A DNA stretch of 64,000 nucleotides from contig NC_135119.1 of the NCBI RefSeq assembly GCF_050908995.1, positions 13,950,001 to 14,014,000 on the forward strand, written 5' to 3'. Position 1 is the stretch's first letter; every line of letters starts with the position of its first letter. Of the stretch, positions 1 through 9,049 are shown one piece after another. Made by a program: the position numbers and the translations under genes. The notes under the pieces are model-generated. The model made no database searches. It saw nothing but the letters and a program-made list of their open reading frames with translations, and was not told the origin of the DNA. This stretch comes from Andrena cerasifolii (Eukaryota; Arthropoda; Insecta; Hymenoptera; Andrenidae).

Positions 1-229
1 ACAGTGTATAAAACATCAATTGATTGTAATAAAAAATAGTACAATGCAGGTGATTTGTTTCTTCCAGTTTCAAGTTATACACTTCTTTCGGCAGAGAATT
101 AAATTGATAGCGTTGAAGAAAAAAAAGTGATCACTGGAATGAATGGGTCATACAATAAAGACAGCAACAGTTATATGCAACAGCTAAATAAAAATGCAGT
201 CATTATAGCACGGTATCTAGTTGAACGAT

Positions 230-2825
230 CTACAATTCTCCACTGTCGGCTACCACAATCTTCTTTGAAGTTTTCCCACTTTGGGATCCCATTGTCTCCA
301 ACTAGAACACAAAGTGAACAACTGTTAATCTTTTCGCTATGAAAAGCGAATGGGCATTCTGCGAGTCTATCGACTCTTCTCTGAATATTAAAAAGATGAC
401 GCAATATACAGTAAATCCTCGTTACCAGCCCGACGATCGGAGTTAACGGCGGGCTCCTAAAGGCGGGATTTCCTAGCCGCGATCGGCCGCGGCGAGGAAA
501 TCCCATCTTGAAGGCTACCCCAAACCAACGCGAATATTCGCTCCGCGCCGCGGATCAGATAAGGTAGGAGTTTTTTATACGTGGCGGCTTATGGGCAGTG
601 TAATCTGATCCGCGGCGGATCCACTCCGCGCGGCGAAATTCGCATTGATTTGGGGGAGCCTTTAAAGCTGCCCATAAGCAGCCACGTATAAAAAACTGCT
701 GAACCGCGGCGGAACCGCTGCTGCCGCGAATATTTGCGTTGGTCTGTGGGAGCCTTTAGTGCGTTGTTGACGCTATTCCGTGCGGCTAATGGCGCGAGTG
801 AGAAAACCCAATGAGCGAGCGAGAGGAAACGAAAGAGTCGACGGCAACTTCGCGTCGACTCTTTCGTTTCCTCTCGCTCGCTCATTGGGTTTTCTCACTC
901 TCGTCCGAAGGATTCCAAGGAATGGTGGGGATAGTCGCCGGGCTAGTAACGAGGATTTACTGTACCATAATAAACTTACTTCGCTGAATTTAAAAGTTAC
1001 TTATACTAAAGTTCAGAGTATTAAAAATTTTCAGATGAATTCATCAGGAAGCCTACTTTAACAAAAAGAAATAACCAATAGAATAATACTAGATGAGAAA
1101 CATGAGTACGTACCTTCTTAACAACATCCATTCCTTCAACGACATTTCCGAATACAACGTGTTTGCCATCAAGCCAACTGGTCTTGATGGAGGTGATGAA
1201 GAACTGGCTGCCATTTGTGTTTGGACCAGCATTTGCCATAGAAAGAATTCCAGGTTGAGTATGTTTCAACGTGAAGTTTTCGTCGTTGAATCTTGCACCA
1301 TAGATCGACTTTCCACCAGTGCCATTATGATTGGTGAAATCACCACCCTGGCACATGAAATTTGGAATCACCCTATGGAAGCTGCTTCCTTTGTAGCCGA
1401 AGCCCTTCTCACCGGTACAGAGGGCTCGGAAGTTCTCCGCTGTCTTTGGCACGACATCGCTTCTCAACTAAAAATTAAATTAACATTTCGTTCACAGACA
1501 ATTATAATATACAAAACACTCTCCAATGTAAAATTAATTCATGATTAATAAATAGGTTTGTATATATCTTGCATTGAATTTACGAACAAGGTAACATTTA
1601 TTAGTAATTCAGCATAATCTACCATAATGGAACTAGAATACTTTGAAAGCTACATTTATTTAATTTACCGATTTTTTACAAGAAATACTTCGTTTCTTAA
1701 AGCTTCGTGTTATATTTGATGTTCTATTTTATTTGCATTCACTTTGCCACTTACTATTTTTATAATGTACTTCAAACATTTCCATTTGAAATCTTACACA
1801 GCATCTAAATATAAATTCTGACTGACCTTAATGTGAATTACATCAACCACTTTTACATTCCAACTTAACCATGCTTTGTTTCAATATTGTTTGGTAATAA
1901 TATATTAAACATCCTTTAAGTCGGTAGAATGCATTAATATAATCTATATAATTAATCTTTCAAGATATTATACAGGTTTCTTATGCTCAATGAAGCGTAA
2001 ATAAATTTACTATTTATATAACAATATTTATGCATTATCGGTAACTATATATATAAAGTATAATAAATCACTTTTTTCGATCCCTAGATAAAAGAATTTT
2101 TATTTCCGCCTCGTATCATTTCGAACTTGTTTCCCCGGAAATGTTTCATTTTTCTACTTTTTCAAAGAAATTTCGAATAAAGAAATATGCAACTCTATTA
2201 TTCTACTTTGCTGTGACACCTAAAGCCACCACCGTACCGAAGAAAAAGCGATTCATAGCTACGGTTTAAGCTTTCACCTGTAAAGGATACATAATCGAAC
2301 GTGTCAGCAGCAACCAGGGAATGGAAAATTTTGTGATTCAGTAGAAATTCAAGTACATCGGAAATGTGATACGAGCTAAGCAGCCGTACGGTTTTTATCG
2401 AGGCCTATTACATCATACAGAAAATAGATTTTATTTTACACGTGTAAGATAATTTGGAGTATGCTAAACGTGAATAATAACGGTTTTATGGTAGTCAATC
2501 CGGAAATCGAGTCGCATAACCGGCTTTGAAGGAAATCCAAGATGGCCAGTCATGCGGGGATTCTAGCGACAGCCCGTTTCATATACGAAAAACGCGTTAA
2601 TTGAGGGAAATTGTTGCTCACCTCCATCACGATACGACCCACAGGCTTATCGTCTGCGGTCATGTCGAAGAAAACACGCAGTAAACCCATTTTCTCGGCA
2701 GCTGCGGCGAATCCTCGTGCGAGCAATGCAAAAGACGATCTTCTCGGCCGGGCGGTGGCTCCCAAATGGCTCAAATGGCTGAAGGTCGAATCAATTGACA
2801 GCCGGCAGATCGACCTCAACGCCAT
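230..2825 (-). CDS. Cyclophilin-type peptidyl-prolyl cis-trans isomerase, with a mitochondrial-like leader
   Basis: Three exons on the minus strand, joined in phase 0: 2622-2825 (ATG at 2825), 1114-1467 and 230-301 (stop TAG at 230-232), giving 209 residues. Donors are GTGAGC and GTACGT, and acceptors follow TTTTTAG and GTGTTCTAG. Cyclophilins catalyse cis-trans isomerisation of Xaa-Pro bonds during protein folding. The core is typical: GRIVME, PKTAENFRALCTGEKG, FHRVIPNFMCQGGDF (catalytic Arg and the Phe-Met-Gln active-site run), MANAGPNTNGSQFFI and TSWLDGKHVVFG (the Trp of the cyclosporin pocket). The last exon ends VVADSGEL. Residues 1-45 are rich in Arg, Ser and Ala and lack acids until near the end, as in a mitochondrial leader. 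Met46 would start a 164-residue cytosolic form, the usual cyclophilin A length. The first intron (1468-2621) is plain AT-rich DNA; the second holds a TA-flanked element. Confidence 0.93.
409..962. mobile_element. TA-flanked inverted-repeat element (Tc1/mariner-type MITE)
   Basis: The ends are inverted copies starting CAGTAAATCCTCGTTAC and are flanked by TA at 407-408 and 963-964. It lies in intron 2 of the cyclophilin gene. It carries no transposase ORF. Inside are two hairpins: 569-598 with 668-697, and a perfect 47-bp inverted repeat at 796-842 and 854-900. The GC content is well above the flanks. Confidence 0.75.
796..900. repeat. Perfect 47-bp inverted repeat with an 11-nt loop
   Basis: Positions 796-842 are the exact reverse complement of 854-900, with the loop at 843-853. 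It sits inside the larger TA-flanked element at 409-962, whose own arms are diverged. Confidence 0.9.
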
Positions 2826-3884
2826 GTTCGAATGTTGCTATACCTCTGAAATCGATTTTAAGCAACTCAATCTTTCGTTACTGGACAGTAATTCGGCCTG
2901 TATTGGATTTTTTGGATAACCAGCTATTCTTTCGTATTATTATTATGTAATGAAACGGAGATTTTCCGGTTGCTGGCGACAATTATTGAACGAATAAACG
3001 TGCTTCCCACGTTGGACCAATCCGCTGCTGCGTTTTCTCTGCTCCTACACAGTAGCCAATCATGTGCCGCATTTTTACGCCACGCAACGGAAAGAACGTG
3101 TAAAATTTTGTTAACGCTTACACAATACAGACAGATTTTGGAAAAATGAGATCATAGGGCAATATTAAATGTATAAGTTGCATCAATTATATGTATAAAA
3201 TTAATTTTTTGTAATTATACATTTTTATATTTTAAATACTCATCACGCTGTATTTGTGCTCGATATAAGATTTGTGGGGCCTTTTTTTATGCTGAATTGG
3301 TGATACACTTATATGGTGGCGCCCTAAACGTTGCTATTTAGTGCGTATCGGAAATTTTTCACGTGCCAATATTATTTAGTCTATGTAGAAGACTACTTCT
3401 GTTCATAACCGCATAATGATAATTGTTCTACTGTTCAATATTTGCAGGAAAATTTTTTAAAGTTTGTAAAAACCGGTTAAATATTAGCACGTGCAGCTCA
3501 TATCATGGAAATAAAATAATATGGCTTCCTACAAAATTAAAGAGATTATTTGTTTCTACGACAGTACGCATAAGAAGTTACAAAATTGATTCAAATCTTT
3601 GTTATTTAGGTTAGGTTTTTATTTTCTCCCAGCTTACAGTTTCTTATATCTTTGTTATTTGCTTTCATCCTTTTCAGTATTCACCTTTAAATCATATCTT
3701 ATCTGCAGAAACATTCTTTTAATTCATACTGTGAGTAGAGTGTGCAATTATACTATATAATGCAACTCATTTGACAATAACCAAAGGATGTTATGTCACA
3801 CATTGCCTTGGATCTTCATAATCTTGATTGTGGACCAATCAAGATTCTGCTCAATTTCATTGTGCATGATTGTGCATCTGCGCC
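2826..3884. other. Intergenic region upstream of cyclophilin
   Basis: AT-rich DNA between the cyclophilin start and the first fold-back element. The first 250 bases presumably hold the cyclophilin promoter and 5' UTR, but I see no clear TATA box. A one-ended hAT-like remnant with GCGGGAC repeats lies further right, at about 5195-5265. Confidence 0.4.
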
Positions 3885-4025
3885 AGGGATCGGCGGGCTT
3901 AAGCTACGCTGGATGGAGGCGGAAACACCTACAGGAGCGGTGGTAATGCGTGCGTTACTGCCGTAGCGCAGTTCGTGCACACATTACCACCGCTCCTGCA
4001 ATGTAGTTTAAGCCCGCCGATCCCT
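3885..4025. mobile_element. Fold-back element, copy A of a three-copy family
   Basis: Inverted arms begin AGGGATCGGCGGGCTTAA and share the core ACACCTACAGGAGCGG. Related copies are at 15112-15272 and 19673-19877. No ORF. The loop differs between copies, and the arms here are less complete than in copy B. Confidence 0.75.
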
Positions 4026-4360
4026 TCTGCGCCGAACATGACGCTCGGGCTCGGATAACACAGCTACCCTAACCCAGCAAATCTGCTCCGGCTATATATG
4101 TCTATGGGAAAAAGCGTTCCGTTTTCAAGATCGCATGAATCGCAGTAGCGAAACGGAACGATATGAACGCGCAGCGACTGCGCTGCGATCTATGCACTCA
4201 TTGCGTGAATTGGAACGTACCCTAAGGAGGGCAGTATTCTTTTAAAATGGTCCCACCGATTTGTGCTTCCGCTTTAGGTCAACATGGCGGACACATTTTC
4301 CGATCACTCCCTAGAGGATCACTTACATCATGCTCTAGATCCTCATCGCGAAATAACTTA

Positions 4361-4517
4361 TAGCGAATTCGGTACCTCGCGCTGACACTGCACTGGTGTC
4401 AGGAAATGACTTGGATTGGTTGTTTCTGATAGAAACGAAGATAGCTCTATAAGAATCAACCAAGCCAAGACATTTTTTGGCACCAGTGCAGAGTCAGTGC
4501 GGGTTACCGATTCACTA
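4361..4517. mobile_element. PIF/Harbinger-like MITE, copy 1
   Basis: A 157-bp element with inverted ends near TAGCGAATTCGGTACC, flanked by TTA at 4358-4360 and 4518-4520. The TTA duplication fits PIF/Harbinger. A second copy in the opposite internal orientation is at 5511-5668. Confidence 0.75.
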
Positions 4518-5510
4518 TTAACTAAATTGAAAAAAGCGCTCGTTTCAACATTACGCCATATCATCTATAAACCTTCGCGTATTTCACTCCATTGTCGATA
4601 GACGTCACTAAATAATTTTCTATCGCGTATGACATTCTTAGTTCACATATTTTATGACAGAATATTTATAAATGTTTAGAACGAACATGTGGAATTGTTA
4701 ACTGTAGTTAACACATGTCAAACTATTTTGTTGGAGCACGAAGAATTCTGGTTCCATAAAAAGGCAATAAACGTAAAGGTAACTATTAACTAATTTTGTT
4801 CCGACCATATAATAATTACATGAAAAACAAATTTATGCCTGTTATTGTTACGCGGTCCTGTAAAATATGGGTGTTTATTAATACAAATTTTACCGACGAA
4901 TACTACCTGTAATAATATTGTTTAAAGCATTATAAACCTCATACTATGTAGTATGATTAGATATTCTTTTAATTGATGTTACGTTATTTTCATTTATACC
5001 CCGATCCATTTCCAATGTTGCTTTCTCGATGTAAATGATTTTTAAAATAGTTTATTAACGCATTTATAATATATTTAAAAATACATACTCGTGATTATAA
5101 AGTGATGCATTGAGACGAAATTAAAAATATTTCTTTTTTCACAACAAAAAAAGTAAACAGTTACTTTATGCCACTGCGAAAATGTAAAAGATTACATGTC
5201 CGATCAGGACACTTTGCGGGACACTCTTCAATGCGGGACTGTCCCGCACAATGCGGGACGTCTGGTCACTTTAGTCTTACTGCATCTTTCCATGCATTGC
5301 TTCCAAAGTCAGAATTGATGTGTCTTTATAATTCTGTTATCATTAGTGTATGTTCAAATGTTGACAATAGAAATAAACATTTCTAATAGAGTGTTATATA
5401 CTATATTTAACTAATACTCATTTAAACCATAGATCTTTGAATACACGAATGAATTATACATATAAAATCCATTGGAAAAGAAGTTTGTGCTAAATATAAG
5501 GATTCAGTTA

Positions 5511-5668
5511 CAGCGAATTTAGATTCTCGCATTGACTCTGAGCTGGTGCCAGAAAATTACTTGAATTGGTTAATTCTTATAGAGCTATATTCATCTCTAT
5601 CAGAAACAATCAATCCAACTCATTTTTTGGCACCCGTACAGAGTCAGCGCGAGATACCGAATTCACTA
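5511..5668. mobile_element. PIF/Harbinger-like MITE, copy 2
   Basis: A 158-bp relative of the element at 4361-4517, flanked by TTA at 5508-5510 and 5669-5671. The internal block is inverted relative to copy 1, or the whole element inserted in the other orientation. It ends about 190 bp before the TRMT5 start codon. Confidence 0.75.
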
Positions 5669-5854
5669 TTAGATTACATTTTAATTCAGAAGATTAGCGG
5701 TCTATTGTTCACATTTTCCTAGGTCTATGTCTTCCAGAAATTCGGCATAATGTAACGATCTATATTTAAGGCATATGAAACATATATCGAATAGTATAGA
5801 AAGTAGATGAAACTAGGGTAACTAGAAATTGTTTGTAGGATATTGTACTAACAG

Positions 5855-7306
5855 ATGATATCTAATATTAGATATAGTATCACGGCCGGACATTTAGTCG
5901 AGCGATGCTTTTGGACTCAATATCGTTTTTACAACATTACAATGGCTTCTTTGCTGGTTCCTCCGGAATCGGTGCGAGGAATGACATGTTTGGATCGCAC
6001 GGCGTTTTCAGCCACTGTAGAATTGCCATGTTTAATATTTGGTGATACTACGCTCTCGAAGATAACGCCGATACTGAAAAAGTATATGTTCAAAATGCGG
6101 AACTTCAAACCAGTTCAAAGCGTAAATAACGGAACTGTTGTTTATCTAAATCCCAAGTTGATACAAGATTTCGAAGATTTCGAGGAGAACGACAGAAAGA
6201 AACTATCAGGAGTATACGAACGCTTTGAAACGACAGAATTAACTTTGAATTACAATAACTGGCGGAGCAACGACATATTAAAAGCTATTCTGCCTGAAGG
6301 AATCGAAGTGCCGACTTCGTATAGTCTGATAGGTCATATTCTGCACTTGAATCTGCGGGATGTACATTTACCGTTTAAGACTATCATCGGTCAGGTTTAT
6401 CTTGATACCATACCAGTCGCTCGAACAGTTGTGAACAAAATAAATACCATCGATACAACGTTCAGGCATTTCACCATGGAAGTCCTCGCTGGTGACGAGG
6501 ATACCGTCACAGTAGTGAAAGAGAATGGTTGTACGTACGAATTGGACTTTACTAAGGTTTACTGGAATTCTAGATTGAGTACAGAACATGTAAATTTGAC
6601 GACACTTATGAAACGCAATGGTGTCTTATATGATGTATTCGCTGGAGTTGGACCGTTTGCTATTCCTGCAGCTCGTAAAGGAATTAAAGTACTCGCAAAC
6701 GATTTAAATCCAGAGTCTTATAAATGGCTTCAGAAGAATGCTGTTACTAATAAAATTAAAACTAATTTCAAGTCTTTCAATATGGATGGCAGAGAGTTTT
6801 TAAGAAACATTGTTAAAGCTGATCTTTTAAACAGGCGAGCTAATAAGGAAATTGGACCGGAATATATAGTGATGAATTTACCAAGTCTTGCTGTGGAATT
6901 TTTGGACGTGTTGCCTGATTGGTTTACTCAAGATGAAATCAAAGAAATATGTTCCCAACCACCGATTATACATCTGTACTGTTTTGTAAGAGCGAACAAA
7001 GGAGAAGATGCTTGTAAATTTGCACAGTCGTTGGTAGAAGAAAAGCTTGGTTGTCCGTTAAATGATTCTTTGATTAATTTACACAATGTTAGAAATGTTT
7101 CTCCGTTTAAAGAAATGATTCGGGTGTCATTTCTGTTAACTGAGAACATGTTAAGAGGCGAGGAGCCAGCAACGAAGAAATTAAAACTGCAAGATAATTC
7201 GAATGTATCAGTAACTGGTAATATTGCAGAAGAAAATGGGAAAGAACAAGGGATCGCAAAAGCACCAGAAGCCCAAGAATGTATTCAAAATAGCGACAGT
7301 TCGTAG
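5855..7306 (+). CDS. TRMT5: tRNA (guanine37-N1)-methyltransferase
   Basis: A single-exon ORF of 483 residues. TRMT5/Trm5 transfers a methyl group from S-adenosylmethionine to N1 of G37, next to the anticodon, preventing frameshifting; animal forms act in mitochondria and in nucleus or cytosol. Seen here: the conserved segment EVPTSYSLIGHILHLNLRD (151-169), a pre-catalytic block YWNSRLSTEH (236-245), the SAM-binding loop DVFAGVGPF (260-268), the acidic ribose-binding ANDLNP (281-286) and the MNLP motif (340-343). The first 29 residues are basic and aromatic with no acids until Glu16, and could be a mitochondrial presequence; Met30 (5942) would give a shorter form. The tail from about 430 is variable, with a basic KKLKL patch. 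Its last 71 nt overlap the RBIS start in another frame. Confidence 0.95.
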   Translation: MISNIRYSITAGHLVERCFWTQYRFYNITMASLLVPPESVRGMTCLDRTAFSATVELPCLIFGDTTLSKITPILKKYMFKMRNFKPVQSVNNGTVVYLNPKLIQDFEDFEENDRKKLSGVYERFETTELTLNYNNWRSNDILKAILPEGIEVPTSYSLIGHILHLNLRDVHLPFKTIIGQVYLDTIPVARTVVNKINTIDTTFRHFTMEVLAGDEDTVTVVKENGCTYELDFTKVYWNSRLSTEHVNLTTLMKRNGVLYDVFAGVGPFAIPAARKGIKVLANDLNPESYKWLQKNAVTNKIKTNFKSFNMDGREFLRNIVKADLLNRRANKEIGPEYIVMNLPSLAVEFLDVLPDWFTQDEIKEICSQPPIIHLYCFVRANKGEDACKFAQSLVEEKLGCPLNDSLINLHNVRNVSPFKEMIRVSFLLTENMLRGEEPATKKLKLQDNSNVSVTGNIAEENGKEQGIAKAPEAQECIQNSDSS

Positions 7307-8609
7307 CGTTAAACTAAAGGCGAAAGCGCAAAAGGTGGTGTCCAATTTGAAAAAAGTAAGTGAGTTCTTACAAACAGTATTGTTACTAACGATACATTTG
7401 ATTGCAAATGAGGGCTCGGAAGCAATAAGGGGACTACTTGGCGCTCGAAAAATGGGAAAAATTATTGTCCAAACGCTAAGAAATATTGGAAAATTAAATG
7501 TTGTTAAACTGTATTTAAAAAAATATAGTGTTGTAAAGCTCGTCACGGCACACATTTTTTCTATTTACAGTTTGTTTATCGAATCATTAGTATTCGAGAT
7601 AAAAATTATAAACAAAAAAATTTTCATCGTCCAAAATCATTATTTCTTTATTTTAAAAAATGAAATAATGTTTAATTAAAAAATAATACTGCATATAATC
7701 CATGTTTTTCAACGTTCGCCGTTAAAAAGTATCGAGGCAATTTTGAGGTACATAAACTTGCAGCGACAAAGTGTTTCCTTAATATACAAGGAAGATTTTC
7801 ACCAATTTTTACATTGATTAATAAATAATTGTAGAAAGTATGACGATATATATAATTCTCGCACGGCGCCAACTGTCAACACGGGTGCTAAAACTGCTAA
7901 ATAGCGCATTATACGCGGCTGTTGACTATTGGTGGCGCCGAGATTTATATATATATAAAGTCAGTTTTCTGATTTTTATGTTTCAAGTCTCACAACGATC
8001 TCTTAATATTTACTCAAGTTATCGCAATTTATGTTTAAAGAAATAATGATTTTGGTCGAAGAAATTTTTTATATTCATAATTTTTATCTCGAATACTAAT
8101 GATTCGATAAAAAAACTGCAAATAGAAAAAATGTGTGCCGTGACGAGCTTTACAACACTATATTTTTTAAAATCCAGTTTAATAAAATTTAATTTTTCAA
8201 TTTTTCTTAGCGTTTGGACAATACTTTTTCGCATTTTCGAGCGCTAGTCCCCTTATCGCATCCGAGCCCTCAAATGATGAATTTGTATTTTTTAATACAC
8301 GGAATTAGTCGGGTAGATAATAGAACAATACAATATTTATATTATATAGAATAACACGGACATTGCGATTTTTCATGCAATTTTCCTTCGTTTCAATAGT
8401 TGGATTTAAAAGGACACAAAACAGTCAAGGAGTGTAAGAATAAAACAGCGCGAATAGATGAACTACTTCAGGAATTACGGAAAGAAGTACATCAGCCCAA
8501 ACCGAAGATGAAGGCAAATAATGCGAAGCATGAGAAGAAGAGGAAAGGTCACAATGCAGTGCCAGTACAGGCAGATGTAACAACTCTGGTTAAACAAATG
8601 CAGCTCTGA
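7236..8609 (+). CDS. RBIS: Ribosomal biogenesis factor, RBIS (C8orf59)-like
   Basis: Two exons, 7236-7355 and 8400-8609, joined in phase 0 (donor GTAAGT, acceptor TTTCAATAG), giving 109 residues. Human RBIS has about 100 residues and promotes ribosome biogenesis in the nucleolus. The match rests on the N-terminal block MGKNKGSQKHQKPKNVFKIA followed by LKAKAQKVVSNLKK, which parallels the family pattern KNK-(x)n-KNVFHIA-(x)n-KAKP-V--NLKK. The rest is Lys-rich, with a final hydrophobic TLVKQMQL as in the family. ATG 7236 has a good context (AGAAAATGG). Exon 1 begins inside the TRMT5 ORF, in another frame, and continues past its stop. A polyadenylation signal AATAAA is at 8768-8773. The 1044-bp intron is mostly one inverted-repeat element. 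Confidence 0.82.
7410..8271. mobile_element. Long inverted-repeat element filling the RBIS intron
   Basis: Arms of about 240 bp (7410-7650 and 8040-8271) are inverted copies starting GAGGGCTCGGA, separated by about 390 bp. AAAT flanks both ends (7406-7409, 8272-8275), a possible 4-bp target duplication. A smaller inverted pair GGCGCCAAC / TTGGTGGCGCC lies in the middle. No transposase. The ORFs seen in the arms are shadows. Confidence 0.7.
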
Positions 8610-9049
8610 TGAATATTTCTCGCATAGTACCTAAGACTTTCCCAATACACTGTTACCATTTGTTAATGGAAATTATGTAATAATATTCGTTTGTTTTATA
8701 CAATGTAATACAAATATTGTATATTCTATTTTATGTAAATTTCCATTGATCTGGCATTGTTACATAAAATAAATGTAATTCGAGATACAACTGCATAACT
8801 GAGTTACTTCTTATCACCTGATATTTACCCGAGATATTTATCTAAGCATGCTCACGTGTTCGTCAATAGAATTTCATTTACTTAGTGATAAGTATATCGT
8901 CGCTTTTCTATCATCAGTGTTAAGTTTCAAGTGGAGGAATCTTGAAGTGTGTTCCACGATAAATCATATGTTTAAAAAATGCAGTTAAATGTATCACGGT
9001 ATTATTTATACAAGTTTTTGTTTTAATCTACTTAGGAAAACCATTCACG

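Noticed and set aside
171..506. 111-codon minus-strand ORF crossing cyclophilin exon 3
   Set aside because: The real exon (230-301) is in another frame and ends VVADSGEL; the ORF is a shadow.
5195..5265. Repeated GCGGGAC words suggesting a full transposon
   Set aside because: It resembles one end of a hAT-like repeat (GTGACCAGACGTCCCGC), but no partner end or duplication is visible, so it is noted only as a remnant.
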